DNA from: Kocuria turfanensis
GTDB lineage: Bacteria > Actinomycetota > Actinomycetes > Actinomycetales > Micrococcaceae
Length of the DNA stretch: 64,000 bases
Assembly: GCF_001580365.1 (NCBI RefSeq)
Contig: NZ_CP014480.1
Coordinates: forward strand, 3,185,981-3,249,980
Direction of reading: 5' to 3'
The notes under the pieces are model-generated. The model saw only the letters and a program-made list of their open reading frames with translations, was not told the DNA's origin and did not search any database. The first letter of the stretch is position 1, and every line of letters starts with the position of its first letter. Below are positions 15,749 to 24,097 of this stretch, one piece after another. A program made the position numbers and the translations under genes.

Positions 15749-16183
15749 TCATTCGGCGTCCCGCTGCCTGTGGTCACCCACGAGACGGCGCACCGCGGCC
15801 AGGCCGTCCGGGGTGCCCGGCCAGTGTCGCTCCAAGGCCTGTGGGCCGGCGGTGCGCGCTACCGAGCGCAGCACCAGGAGGACGATCACCGCGTCGTCGG
15901 CGTAGCCCAGCACCGGGACGAAGTCCGGGACCAGGTCGACGGGCAGTGCCAGGTAGGCGAGCAGCAGCAGCAGCCGCACGCGCACCCCGCGGGGGAGTGC
16001 GCGGTCACCGGCCAGCCGCTTGACGAGCCGGAGCACATCCGGCAGCAGCCGCAGCGCGTCGTGCACCCCGGGGCGGTCCGGTGCGGCCCTCCACAGCACG
16101 ACGAGCAGCACCAGCCACACCACCAGCAGCGCCCCGAGGGCGCCCACCAGCACGGGCCAGGCCGAGCTCCACCACCACGGCAC
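15749..16183 (-). CDS. YkvA/DUF1232 family membrane protein
   Basis: 144 residues from GTG 16183, which follows an AGAGGGGA ribosome site. The N-terminal half has a hydrophobic segment (about residues 7-29). The C-terminal half carries the DUF1232 signature: LAYLALPVDLVPDFVPVLGYADD, then a further hydrophobic helix. No biochemical role is established for this family; members are small membrane proteins. The stop codon lies against the last rRNA terminator hairpin, so the two transcripts converge there. Confidence 0.85.
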   Translation of the reverse strand: MPWWWSSAWPVLVGALGALLVVWLVLLVVLWRAAPDRPGVHDALRLLPDVLRLVKRLAGDRALPRGVRVRLLLLLAYLALPVDLVPDFVPVLGYADDAVIVLLVLRSVARTAGPQALERHWPGTPDGLAAVRRLVGDHRQRDAE

Positions 16184-16345
16184 GGCGCACCATCCCCTCT
16201 CACCGTTCGAAGCGGCTCCCCGAGGACGGGGGCTCTCCCGCGCCCTGTCGCGGGAAGACCTCGACGGGCCCGACACTACCCTCAGGTGCCGAGGCAGTGA
16301 CCTGCTGCGGCAGGGCGTCTCCGGCCGGTGCCCGGAGACGGATCT

Positions 16346-16396
16346 GTTCGTGCGGCAGGCCCCCACCCGCGCGGGGTGGGGGCCTGCCGCACGAAC
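16346..16396 (-). terminator. Terminator of the SDR-PlsC-AGPS operon
   Basis: Perfect 23-bp stem, 16346-16368 with 16374-16396, loop GCGCG, lying 12 bases beyond the stop of the flavoprotein gene. It closes the minus-strand lipid operon. The rest of 16184-16407 holds nothing else recognisable. Confidence 0.75.
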
Positions 16397-16407
16397 GGGT
16401 CCGGGGG

Positions 16408-18081
16408 TCAGCTGACGATCTTGCCCGGGTTGAGGTTGCCGCCCGGGTCGGTGGCGCTGAAGAGGCGGCGCATGAGGTCGACTCCCTCGGGGGAGACGTC
16501 CTGCTCCATCCAGGGGCTGTGCTCCAGGCCCACGCCGTGATGGTGGGACAGGGTTCCGCCGGCGTCGATGAAGGCCTGCTGGACGGCGCTCTTGATCGCG
16601 GCGTACTCGCCGTGCGGGTCCGCGCCGATCTCGTAGCCGAAGGTGAAGTAGAGGCACGCCCCGGCGTGGTAGGAGTGCGACATGTGGGACATGATCCACC
16701 CGGTCTTGCCCTGTGCGGCGAAGGCCCGGTGCGCGGCGTCGTAGGCCGCCTTGTGCACGGTGGTGAGCTTGGACCACGGGGCGGCCGTCTCCGAGACGTC
16801 GCCGATGGTGTTCTGCTCGAGCAGGAAGTCCCGCAGGTACGGGGTGTCGAACTTCTTCTGGTCGTAGAGGGCGCCGGGGCCCGAGCCCAGGACCAGCGCG
16901 CCCTGCTTCTTCACGAGGCCGGCCACGGCCTTCTTGCGGCGCTCGACCTCGGCCTTCTCGCCCTCGAAGCAGACATAGGCGATGCACATGGCGTCGGTGT
17001 CCCAGCCGCGGCGGCGCATGACCTCCCACAGCAGGTCCTGGCCCTTGGCCGTGACCTTCTTCTTGAGCGTGGTCGGGGCCTTCTGCGTGGACAGGGAGAA
17101 CGCGGTCTCGTGCGCGTCGGAGACGCGGGCGAAGGTGGTCCGGATGTCGGACCGGGCGATGTCGTGCATCGCGGTGAGCGCCTGCTGCCAGGTGGGGAAC
17201 ATGTACGCGATGACCTCGCGCTGCTCCGCGATGCGGTGGACGTGCACGTCCAGCTGCGTGATCACGCCGAGCCGGCCCTCGGAGCCGATGATCATCTCCC
17301 GCAGGCTCGGACCCGTGGAGGTCGACGGGAGCGGGCGCAGCACCACGGTGCCGCCGGGCCGGACCACTCGCAGCCCGCGCACGATGTCGGCGATGTCCCC
17401 GTACTTGTCCGACTGCATCCCGGAGGACCGGGTGGCGGCCCAGCCGCCGAGGGTGGAGTGCGTGAAGGAGTCGGGGAAGTGGCCCAGGGTCCACCCGCGG
17501 GCGTTGAGCTGGTCCTCCATGTCCGGGCCCAGGACACCGGCCTCGATGGTGGCCAGGCCCGAGGTCTCGTCGATGGAGAGCACCCGGTTCAGCCGCCCCA
17601 GATCCAGGGAGACGATCGTTCGTTCTTCGGTGGGGTCCGGCTGGAGGCTGCGCGAGATGCTCGTGCCGCCGCCGAAGGGGATGACCACCAGGTCCCGCTC
17701 GACGGCCAGCCGCAGCACCGCGGCGACCTCGTCCTCGGCACCGGGATAGACGACGACGTCGGGCACCCGGGCGAAGTCGCCGGCCCGGGTGAGCAGCAGT
17801 TCGGTCACGGACTTGCCGGCCCAGTGCACGATCCGCAGCTCGTCGTCGAGGCTCACGTGCTCGGCGCCGGTGACCGACCGCAGGGCGGCCAGGACGTCGT
17901 CGTCCGCGCGGGAGGCCGGGACGCTCACCGTCGCGAAGTCGATGGTGTCCCGCTGCCGCGGGCGCAGGTCGACGTCCAGGGCCTTCTTCACGAAGGGGGC
18001 GAAGGCCGGCTTGTTCGCGTACTCGAAGTGCACGCCCTCCTCGCCCCAGCCCCACCACTTCATGTGCTTCACGTGTGCCAT
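16408..18081 (-). CDS. FAD-binding alkyldihydroxyacetonephosphate synthase-like oxidase
   Basis: 557 residues. Resembles alkyl-DHAP synthase (AGPS), which exchanges the acyl chain of acyl-DHAP for a fatty alcohol and so makes the ether bond. Seen: the FAD-binding PP-loop PFGGGTSISRSLQ, the STLGGWAATRSSGMQSDKYG block, YHAGACLYFTFGY (counterpart of the YDAGACIYF region holding the AGPS active-site tyrosine) and the histidine motif SHHHGVG (His513-515) needed in characterised AGPS. A generic FAD-linked oxidase would lack this combination. Last gene of a three-gene operon, 37 bp after the PlsC-like gene; AGGAG lies 12 bases before the ATG. A mycobacterial homologue is annotated agpS. Substrate not proven. 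Confidence 0.82.
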   Translation of the reverse strand: MAHVKHMKWWGWGEEGVHFEYANKPAFAPFVKKALDVDLRPRQRDTIDFATVSVPASRADDDVLAALRSVTGAEHVSLDDELRIVHWAGKSVTELLLTRAGDFARVPDVVVYPGAEDEVAAVLRLAVERDLVVIPFGGGTSISRSLQPDPTEERTIVSLDLGRLNRVLSIDETSGLATIEAGVLGPDMEDQLNARGWTLGHFPDSFTHSTLGGWAATRSSGMQSDKYGDIADIVRGLRVVRPGGTVVLRPLPSTSTGPSLREMIIGSEGRLGVITQLDVHVHRIAEQREVIAYMFPTWQQALTAMHDIARSDIRTTFARVSDAHETAFSLSTQKAPTTLKKKVTAKGQDLLWEVMRRRGWDTDAMCIAYVCFEGEKAEVERRKKAVAGLVKKQGALVLGSGPGALYDQKKFDTPYLRDFLLEQNTIGDVSETAAPWSKLTTVHKAAYDAAHRAFAAQGKTGWIMSHMSHSYHAGACLYFTFGYEIGADPHGEYAAIKSAVQQAFIDAGGTLSHHHGVGLEHSPWMEQDVSPEGVDLMRRLFSATDPGGNLNPGKIVS

Positions 18082-18118
18082 CTGCGCAGTACTCTCCTGG
18101 TTCTCGGGGTGGGGGTGC

Positions 18119-18904
18119 TCAGGCGTCGATGCGCGGACGGTGCTCGGCGTAGAGCGCGCGCACCGACGACTCGATGCGCTCGTTGAAGGCCGCGGTGGGC
18201 TCCTTGTCCCGGGCGACGAGGGGCTCGCCGACGGCCACCACGACGCGGGGCCGGCCGGGGCGCGGCCACTTGCTGCCGTGCGGCATGGCCTCGTGCGCGC
18301 CGATCAGGGCGACCGGGAGCACCGGCACGCCCACGGCCTTGGCCAGGCCCGCGGCGCCGATCTTGAAGGGCGCCATCCGGCCCGTGCGGGAGCGGGTCCC
18401 CTCGGGGAAGACGAGCAGGGGGACGCCGGCCTTCAGCAGCTGCTTGGACAGCCCGCGGTTGGCCCCCGTGCCGGTGCGGTCCACCGGGAACGCGTTGAAG
18501 ATCAGCTCCGTGAACATCCGCTTGTGCGGGGCGGTGAAGAAGTAGTCCGCGGCCACCCCGGTCGCCAGGTCCCGGCGGACGCGCCGGGGCACGGAGCCGA
18601 GCACCAGCGGGGCGTCGAGGTGGCTGGAGTGGTTGGCCACCACGATGCAGGGGCCGTCGAGGGCCTCGGCCGCCGGATGGGTCACCACGGTGCGGCGCAC
18701 CGTGCGGTAGGCCAGCCCGTGCAGGAACACCCGCTGGGCGATCCGGCGGGCCAGCCGGCGCCGGGGGTCCCGGAACCGCGCGGGGTCCAGCTGCGCGGAG
18801 GAGGCGGGCGGGGCGGACGGGGCCGGCTCGGAGGCGGAGGTCTCGCCCCCGCCGTCGATGGAGCGCCGGACCGGGACCTGGTCGTGGTGCTTGCGGCGGT
18901 TCAC
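18119..18904 (-). CDS. PlsC-like 1-acylglycerol-3-phosphate acyltransferase
   Basis: 261 residues from GTG 18904. The GTG overlaps the stop of the preceding SDR (GTGA), implying translational coupling. The acyltransferase motifs are intact: NHSSHLD (motif I, His and Asp catalytic), the FPVDRTGTGANRG region, FPEGTRSRTG (motif III) and VPVLPVALIGAHEA (motif IV). About 45 N-terminal residues are Ser/Ala/Pro-rich. Members esterify lysophosphatidic acid at sn-2 at the membrane. In this operon the acceptor could be an alkyl-glycerol-3-phosphate, or the enzyme could acylate DHAP; the sequence cannot decide. Confidence 0.85.
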   Translation of the reverse strand: MNRRKHHDQVPVRRSIDGGGETSASEPAPSAPPASSAQLDPARFRDPRRRLARRIAQRVFLHGLAYRTVRRTVVTHPAAEALDGPCIVVANHSSHLDAPLVLGSVPRRVRRDLATGVAADYFFTAPHKRMFTELIFNAFPVDRTGTGANRGLSKQLLKAGVPLLVFPEGTRSRTGRMAPFKIGAAGLAKAVGVPVLPVALIGAHEAMPHGSKWPRPGRPRVVVAVGEPLVARDKEPTAAFNERIESSVRALYAEHRPRIDA

Positions 18905-19689
18905 GACCCGGCCGCCCGTTCCTTCTGGCGGGCGGAGGCGACCATGCCGGAGATCCGCCGGACCGCGAACCGCGGCAGGTGCCGCAGGACGGCCCCGAGG
19001 GCCCGGTAGCGCTTGGTCGGCATCGAGATCACCTTGCCGCGGGCGACGTCGTCGAGGGCCTCCTCGACCACGCGCTCCGGGGTGAGCCACATGAAGGAGG
19101 GGATCGAGGAGCCGGTGATGCCCGCGCGCTCGTGGAACTCCGTGCGCACCCAGCCGGGCAGCAGCGCGGTGACGTGCACGCCCGTGCCGTGGAGCTCCAC
19201 GGCCAGTGCCTCGGTGAACGCGGTGGTGTAGGCCTTGATCGCCGAGTACGAGCCCATCGTGATCAGCCCCGCGATGGAGGACACGTTGATGATCCAGCCG
19301 GACCCGCGCGCCGTCATGGCCCGGGCCGCGGCGGAGGACAGGACCAGCACGGCCCGGCACATGACCTCGAACGCGCGGTCGTGGGCGCCGGTGTCCGGGG
19401 CGGTGAAGGGCGTCTTCACGGAGAAGCCGGCGTTGTTCACCAGCACGTCCACCGGGCGCAGCGGGTCCTCGACGCGGGCGGCCACCCGGTCGACGTCGGC
19501 GCGGTCCGCGAGATCCGCCGCCAGCACCTCGACGGGCACGCCGTGCTCCGCGCGCAGACGGGCCGCCGTCTGCTCGAGGCGGTCCGCGTCGCGGGCGACC
19601 AGAACCAGGGCATTTCCACGGCGGGCCAGGGCATCGGCGAACGCGGCGCCGATGCCGGACGTCCCCCCCGTCACGAGAGCGGTAAGCAT
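18901..19689 (-). CDS. Short-chain dehydrogenase/reductase of the lipid operon
   Basis: 262 residues, classical SDR: nucleotide motif GGTSGIG (8-14), NNAG (85-88), catalytic Ser138 and Tyr148-x3-Lys152 (YSAIK). First gene of the minus-strand operon; its end overlaps the PlsC-like start. The C-terminal tail is basic with a possible membrane-associating helix, as in reductases that act on lipid substrates. In this context it could reduce alkyl- or acyl-DHAP to the glycerol-3-phosphate form, or an acyl aldehyde; this is inference. The ATG is seven bases from a TAGCCT -10 box with no ribosome site, so the mRNA is probably leaderless. Confidence 0.85.
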   Translation of the reverse strand: MLTALVTGGTSGIGAAFADALARRGNALVLVARDADRLEQTAARLRAEHGVPVEVLAADLADRADVDRVAARVEDPLRPVDVLVNNAGFSVKTPFTAPDTGAHDRAFEVMCRAVLVLSSAAARAMTARGSGWIINVSSIAGLITMGSYSAIKAYTTAFTEALAVELHGTGVHVTALLPGWVRTEFHERAGITGSSIPSFMWLTPERVVEEALDDVARGKVISMPTKRYRALGAVLRHLPRFAVRRISGMVASARQKERAAGS

Positions 19690-19696
19690 GAGATCT

Positions 19697-19724
19697 AGGC
19701 TACACTACGGTAGCCGTAGCGTAA
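19697..19724 (-). promoter_or_regulatory. SDR operon promoter with embedded palindromic operator
   Basis: On the minus strand: TTACGC -35 (19724-19719), 16 bp, TAGCCT -10 (19702-19697), then seven bases to the ATG. The spacer holds the palindrome CTACGG-TAG-CCGTAG (19705-19719), well placed for repression. The TetR gene 2.4 kb away in the divergent unit is the natural candidate ligand. Confidence 0.55.
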
Positions 19725-19835
19725 CCGGGAGCGGTCCGCGCGCGGGTCGCCGTCGCCGCCCGCCGTGCCGGTCCGCCCCAGCCCCCGCCCGCACCGCACC
19801 GTCGGCGGACCAGCACACCATCCGGAGGAACCCCG

Positions 19836-22091
19836 TTGACCGAGACCCCCACCACGCGCGTTCTGCTGACGGGAGCCACCGGCTTCCTGGGGCAGGCCGT
19901 GCTCGAACGGCTGCTCTCCGCCCACGACGGCGTGCACGTCACCGCCGTCGTGCGGCCCAAGGGCAGCACCAGCGGGGCGCAGCGCCTGCGGCAGCTGCTG
20001 CGCAAGCCGGCCTTCCGCACCTGGCGGGAGTCGATGGGGGAGCGGGCCGAGCAGGTCTTCGCGGAGCGCACCGCGGTGCTCGAGGGGGACCTGTCCGCGC
20101 TGGCGGAGATCACCGAGCCGTTCGACGTGGTGATCCACTCGGCCTCCACCGTGTCCTTCGACCCGCCGATCCACGAGGCGTTCAGCACGAACGTCGGCGG
20201 TGCCATCGGGCTCTACGACGCGCTGCTGAGCTCCGGGCAGGACCCGCACGTCATCCACGTCTCCACCTGCTACGTGGGCGGGATCGCGAAGGGGCTGCGC
20301 CCCGAGGCCCCCGTGGACCACGACGTGGACTGGGCGGCCGAGTTCGACGCCGCCCTGCGGGCCCGTGAGGAGGCCGACATGGCCTCGCGCACGCCCGAGC
20401 GGCTCCAGGCCCTCATCGACGACGCCACCGCCGGCCACGGCAAGGAGGGCCCCAAGTCCGTGGCCCGCGCCGCGGAGGCCGCCCGGGAGGAGTGGGTGCG
20501 CACCCGCCTCGTCGAGTACGGGCGCACCCGGGCCCAGTCGCTGGGGTGGACCGACATCTACACCTTCACCAAGGCCCTGGGCGAGCGCGTCGCCGAGCAG
20601 AAGTGGGCCGGTGCCGGGCACCGGCTGTCCGTGGTGCGGCCCTCCATCATCGAGTCGGCCCTGCGCCACCCCTACCCGGGCTGGATCGACGGCTACAAGG
20701 TGGCCGACCCGCTGATCATGGCCTACGCCAAGGGCGCGCTGCCGGAGTTCCCCGGCCTGCCGGACTCGGTGCTGGACGTCATCCCCGTCGACTTCGTGGT
20801 CAACGCGATCGTGGCGCTGGCCGTGGGCGGGCACCGGGACGCGTCCGGCACGCCCACCCCCGCGGGGGCCGAGGCCCCCGAACCCGGCTTCTACCAGGTG
20901 TGCTCGGGGGCCTCGAACCCGCTGCCGTTCCACCAGATGTACGAGAACGTGCTGGCGTTCTTCACCGCGCACCCGATCCAGGACGACGAGGGCAACCCGA
21001 TCCGGGTGCCCGAGTGGAAGTTCCCCGCGAACAACGCCGTGGAGCGCTCCCTGGCGGTCAAGGAGAAGCTCTCCGCGGTGGGCGGGAAACTGACCGCGGC
21101 CCTGCCGGCGACCTCCCGCACCCGGGAGTGGGCGAACTCCATGCACAAGATGCAGTCCGGGCTCGGCTCCCTGCGCACCTACGTGGACCTCTACCAGTCC
21201 TACACGCGCACGGAGATGATCTTCGACGACGCCCGCACCCGCCAGCTCAACGACTCCCTGCCGGCCGGCACGCCGGAGGACCGCACCTTCGACGTCCGGT
21301 CCATCGACTGGGCCGACTACTGGCAGAACGTGCACCTGCCCGCGCTGACCGAGATGACCAAGGCCTACGGCCGGCTCCGCGCCGCGTCCCGGCGGCGCAA
21401 CGCGCCCCGGCGGACGCTCCGCGAGGGCACCGACGTGCTCGCCGTCTTCGACCTCGAGGGCACCGTGCTCAACTCCACGGTCATCCACCAGTACCTGCAG
21501 CTGCGCCGCCGCACCCTGGGCCTCGCGAAGTGGCCCGCGGAGGCGGTCGACCTCGTCTCGAGCGCCCCGACCTACCTGAAGGCCGAGAAGCGGGACCGCG
21601 GCGAGTTCATCCGCGCGTTCATGCGCCGCTACGAGGGGGTCCCCGCCCGGACCGTGCGCGATCAGGTGGCCGGGCCGCTGGGCCGGGACATGCGGCGCCT
21701 CCTGCGCCCGGGGGCACTGGCCCGGATCGAGGAGCACCGCGCCGCGGGGCACCGCACGGTCCTGGTCACGGGCTCCATCGACCTGCTCGTGGAGCCCCTC
21801 GCCCACCTGTTCGACGAGGTCGTGGCCGGGCGGATGGACGAGCGCGACGGCGTGATGACCGGCTACCTGGCCACCCCGCCCCTGGTCGACGAGGCCAGGG
21901 CCCAGTGGCTGAAGAAGTACGCGGAGCAGGGCGGGTACGACCTCACCCGGTCCTACGGCTACGGGGACTCCCACGCGGACGCCAGCTGGCTGGTGCTGAT
22001 GGGCCACCCCTACACCGTCAACCCCGACCTGCCCCTCTACCGGCTGGCGAAGAAGAACCACTGGCCCATCGAGGACTGGAAGACCGTCTGA
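19836..22091 (+). CDS. Fatty acyl-CoA reductase-like (extended SDR) fused to HAD hydrolase
   Basis: 751 residues from TTG 19836, preceded by GGAGGA. The N-terminal part (about 1-400) is an extended SDR of the fatty acyl reductase type: GATGFLGQAVLERLL and the active-site region YTFTKALGE, followed by the PSIIESALRHPYPGWIDG block typical of reductases making fatty alcohol or aldehyde from acyl-CoA. Residues about 525-751 are an HAD-IB phosphatase-like domain: FDLEGTV (nucleophile Asp539; the usual second Asp is Glu), VTGS, and GYGDSHAD. Similar reductase-HAD fusions occur in mycobacteria. Divergent from the SDR operon and followed 37 bp later by its probable regulator. Confidence 0.82.
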   Translation: MTETPTTRVLLTGATGFLGQAVLERLLSAHDGVHVTAVVRPKGSTSGAQRLRQLLRKPAFRTWRESMGERAEQVFAERTAVLEGDLSALAEITEPFDVVIHSASTVSFDPPIHEAFSTNVGGAIGLYDALLSSGQDPHVIHVSTCYVGGIAKGLRPEAPVDHDVDWAAEFDAALRAREEADMASRTPERLQALIDDATAGHGKEGPKSVARAAEAAREEWVRTRLVEYGRTRAQSLGWTDIYTFTKALGERVAEQKWAGAGHRLSVVRPSIIESALRHPYPGWIDGYKVADPLIMAYAKGALPEFPGLPDSVLDVIPVDFVVNAIVALAVGGHRDASGTPTPAGAEAPEPGFYQVCSGASNPLPFHQMYENVLAFFTAHPIQDDEGNPIRVPEWKFPANNAVERSLAVKEKLSAVGGKLTAALPATSRTREWANSMHKMQSGLGSLRTYVDLYQSYTRTEMIFDDARTRQLNDSLPAGTPEDRTFDVRSIDWADYWQNVHLPALTEMTKAYGRLRAASRRRNAPRRTLREGTDVLAVFDLEGTVLNSTVIHQYLQLRRRTLGLAKWPAEAVDLVSSAPTYLKAEKRDRGEFIRAFMRRYEGVPARTVRDQVAGPLGRDMRRLLRPGALARIEEHRAAGHRTVLVTGSIDLLVEPLAHLFDEVVAGRMDERDGVMTGYLATPPLVDEARAQWLKKYAEQGGYDLTRSYGYGDSHADASWLVLMGHPYTVNPDLPLYRLAKKNHWPIEDWKTV

Positions 22092-22128
22092 CCGTCCCGG
22101 ACAGGGGCGGCGAGCAGGAGGGGCGACG

Positions 22129-22704
22129 ATGGCCGACGACGACCGGGCCGATCCGCGCACCGTCAGCACGGACAAGAAGATCACCGCCGCGGCGCTCGCC
22201 CTCCTGCGGGAGGGCGGGCCGCAGCGGGTGAGCATCGAGGCGGTCTCGGCCGCCTCGGGCGTGGCCAAGACCTCGATCTACCGCCGCTACGCCAACAGCC
22301 TGGAGATGCTCGAGGGCGCCCTCGAGGTGGCCGTGTCCACGTACTCCCCGCAGCGGCCGAGCGCGCCCGCGAGCTGGGACGAGGGCCTGGCCGAGGCGCT
22401 GCACTTCCTGCTGCACGACATGGGCATCGGCGTGGCCGTCTCGCTCCTGAGCGAGCCGCACTCGGAGACCTCCCGGGTGCTGCGCACCCACCTGGTCCGT
22501 CCGCGGGTGGAGCGGCTCAAGGAGCTGTTCGCCGCCGAGATCGCCGCGGGACGGCTCAGCCCGGAGCTGGACGTCGACGTCGTTCTGGACTTCGTGCTCG
22601 GCTCCGCCTACTCCCACGTCGCCCGCTACGGCAGCCTGGGGGAGGACTGGCCCCAGCGGGTGCACCGGACCCTGACAGGGGTCCTGGAGGCGCACCGCCC
22701 GTGA
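22129..22704 (+). CDS. TetR family transcriptional regulator
   Basis: 191 residues. N-terminal helix-turn-helix about 15-62 (AALALLREGGPQRVSIEAVSAASGVAKTSIYRRY), C-terminal ligand-binding helices. Ribosome site AGGAGGGG before the ATG. It probably forms an operon with the reductase-HAD gene and is a good candidate to bind CTACGG-TAG-CCGTAG at 19705-19719, controlling both divergent units; many TetR proteins next to lipid genes sense acyl-CoA. The ligand is inference. Ends 19 bp from the converging DUF4032 gene. Confidence 0.88.
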   Translation: MADDDRADPRTVSTDKKITAAALALLREGGPQRVSIEAVSAASGVAKTSIYRRYANSLEMLEGALEVAVSTYSPQRPSAPASWDEGLAEALHFLLHDMGIGVAVSLLSEPHSETSRVLRTHLVRPRVERLKELFAAEIAAGRLSPELDVDVVLDFVLGSAYSHVARYGSLGEDWPQRVHRTLTGVLEAHRP

Positions 22705-22723
22705 CCGTGCGGGGCCGCAGGGC

Positions 22724-24001
22724 TCAGAAGATCTCGCGCTCGTCCGGTCGCTGGGCCAGCTGCGAGGCCACGTAGTCCTCGACGGCCGCGAGGGTCGGCA
22801 CGTCCTTGCCGGCGCGCTCGGACATGAACCAGCGGTGCTCCAGGACCTCGTGCACGATCTCCGCCGGCTCGAGCTTGCGCCGCATCGGCGGGGTCACCGC
22901 CTCCATGATGGGGGAGAAGACCTCCCGCATCCACAGCTGCGCCACGAGGTCGTCGGGCAGGCCCGGGTAGAGGGCCCGGCCGAGCTGGTCGATGTCCGTC
23001 AGCAGCCGCCGCGCCTGGTTCTCGTGCGTCCGCAGCCCGGTGAGCCGCTGCAGGCGCCGGGTGTGGTGGCCGGGCTCCACGACCTGGGGGCGCAGTCGGA
23101 TCCGCCCGTCGACGGTGTCCATGGAGGCCTCCTCGACGTCGAAGCCCAGCTCGTTGAGCCGGCGCACCCGCTCGACCACGCGCCAGCGCTCGTCCATGCT
23201 GAAGGACTCCTCGTCCATCAGCGCGCTCCACAGGGAGGTGTAGCTGGCCACGAGCCGGTCGGAGACCTCGAACGGGTCGATGGGGTCCTCGAGCTCGTGG
23301 CCCTCCTCGGCGGCCCCGGCGAGCAGGTCCATGATCTCCCCGGCCACGTTGGTGCGGGCCAGCTCGATGTCGTACTCGCGCTGCCCCCGGCTCAGCGCCG
23401 GGTGGATCTCCCCGGTCTCCGCGTCCACGAGATAGGCGGCGAAGGCCCCGGCATCCCGGCGGAACAGGGTGTTCGACAGCGAGACGTCGCCCCAGTAGAA
23501 CCCGGACAGGTGCATCTGCACGATCAGCGAGGCGAGCGCGTCGACGAGCAGGATGACCGTCTGGGCGCTGGGCCCCGCCGAGAAGATCGCGCGGTAGGGC
23601 AGGGAGAAGCTCAGGTGGTCGGTGATGAGAGCCGCCGGCAGCGCTTCGCCCTCGGGGGTGTACCGGTCGGTGACCACGGAGTCGGGCACCACCGACGGGG
23701 CGCCCATGCGCTGGAGCCGGCGCAGCGTGGCGTACTCGTGCCGGGCGTAGTGCGGCACGGTCTCCTTGATCGCCACGACCTTCTCGCCGGCCCGGGCGAA
23801 GCGCACCACGTGCCGGGAGAGGCCGCGGGGGTAGGCCACCAGCACGTCGTCCGGCCACTGCTCCAGGGGCAGGTGCCAGGGCAGCTCCAGCAGCACGGGG
23901 TCGAGGAAGGCCGTCTGGATGGAGACCCGGCCGCTTCCCCCGGCGGGCCCGGGCTCGTCCTGCGGCGCCGGAGGGGCGGGTGTGCTGAGAGGACCCTTCA
24001 T
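22724..24001 (-). CDS. DUF4032 domain protein (kinase-like fold)
   Basis: 425 residues. The N-terminal two-thirds resembles the lipopolysaccharide-kinase/protein-kinase fold: VVAIKETVPHYARHEY (possible Lys), HLSGFYWGDVSLSNTLFRRD (catalytic-loop-like, with Asp and Asn) and AYLVDAETGEI (DFG-like). The C-terminal part matches DUF4032. Function unknown; the family is widespread in actinobacteria. A TAGCAT -10 box lies eight bases before the ATG with no ribosome site, suggesting a leaderless mRNA. Diverges from the RpiR regulator, sharing 96 bp. Confidence 0.8.
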   Translation of the reverse strand: MKGPLSTPAPPAPQDEPGPAGGSGRVSIQTAFLDPVLLELPWHLPLEQWPDDVLVAYPRGLSRHVVRFARAGEKVVAIKETVPHYARHEYATLRRLQRMGAPSVVPDSVVTDRYTPEGEALPAALITDHLSFSLPYRAIFSAGPSAQTVILLVDALASLIVQMHLSGFYWGDVSLSNTLFRRDAGAFAAYLVDAETGEIHPALSRGQREYDIELARTNVAGEIMDLLAGAAEEGHELEDPIDPFEVSDRLVASYTSLWSALMDEESFSMDERWRVVERVRRLNELGFDVEEASMDTVDGRIRLRPQVVEPGHHTRRLQRLTGLRTHENQARRLLTDIDQLGRALYPGLPDDLVAQLWMREVFSPIMEAVTPPMRRKLEPAEIVHEVLEHRWFMSERAGKDVPTLAAVEDYVASQLAQRPDEREIF

Positions 24002-24097
24002 AAGGGGCAATGCTAGCAACCGGTGCCCGCCCGCCGATCGGGCTCCGGGGTGCCTCCGGCCCCCGGTCCCCCGGCTCGGGTCGCTAGGGTGGGAGGC

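Noticed and set aside
22724..24001. DUF4032 protein as part of the neighbouring lipid operon.
   Set aside because: It converges on the TetR gene and has its own probable promoter, so it is not co-transcribed with the lipid genes.
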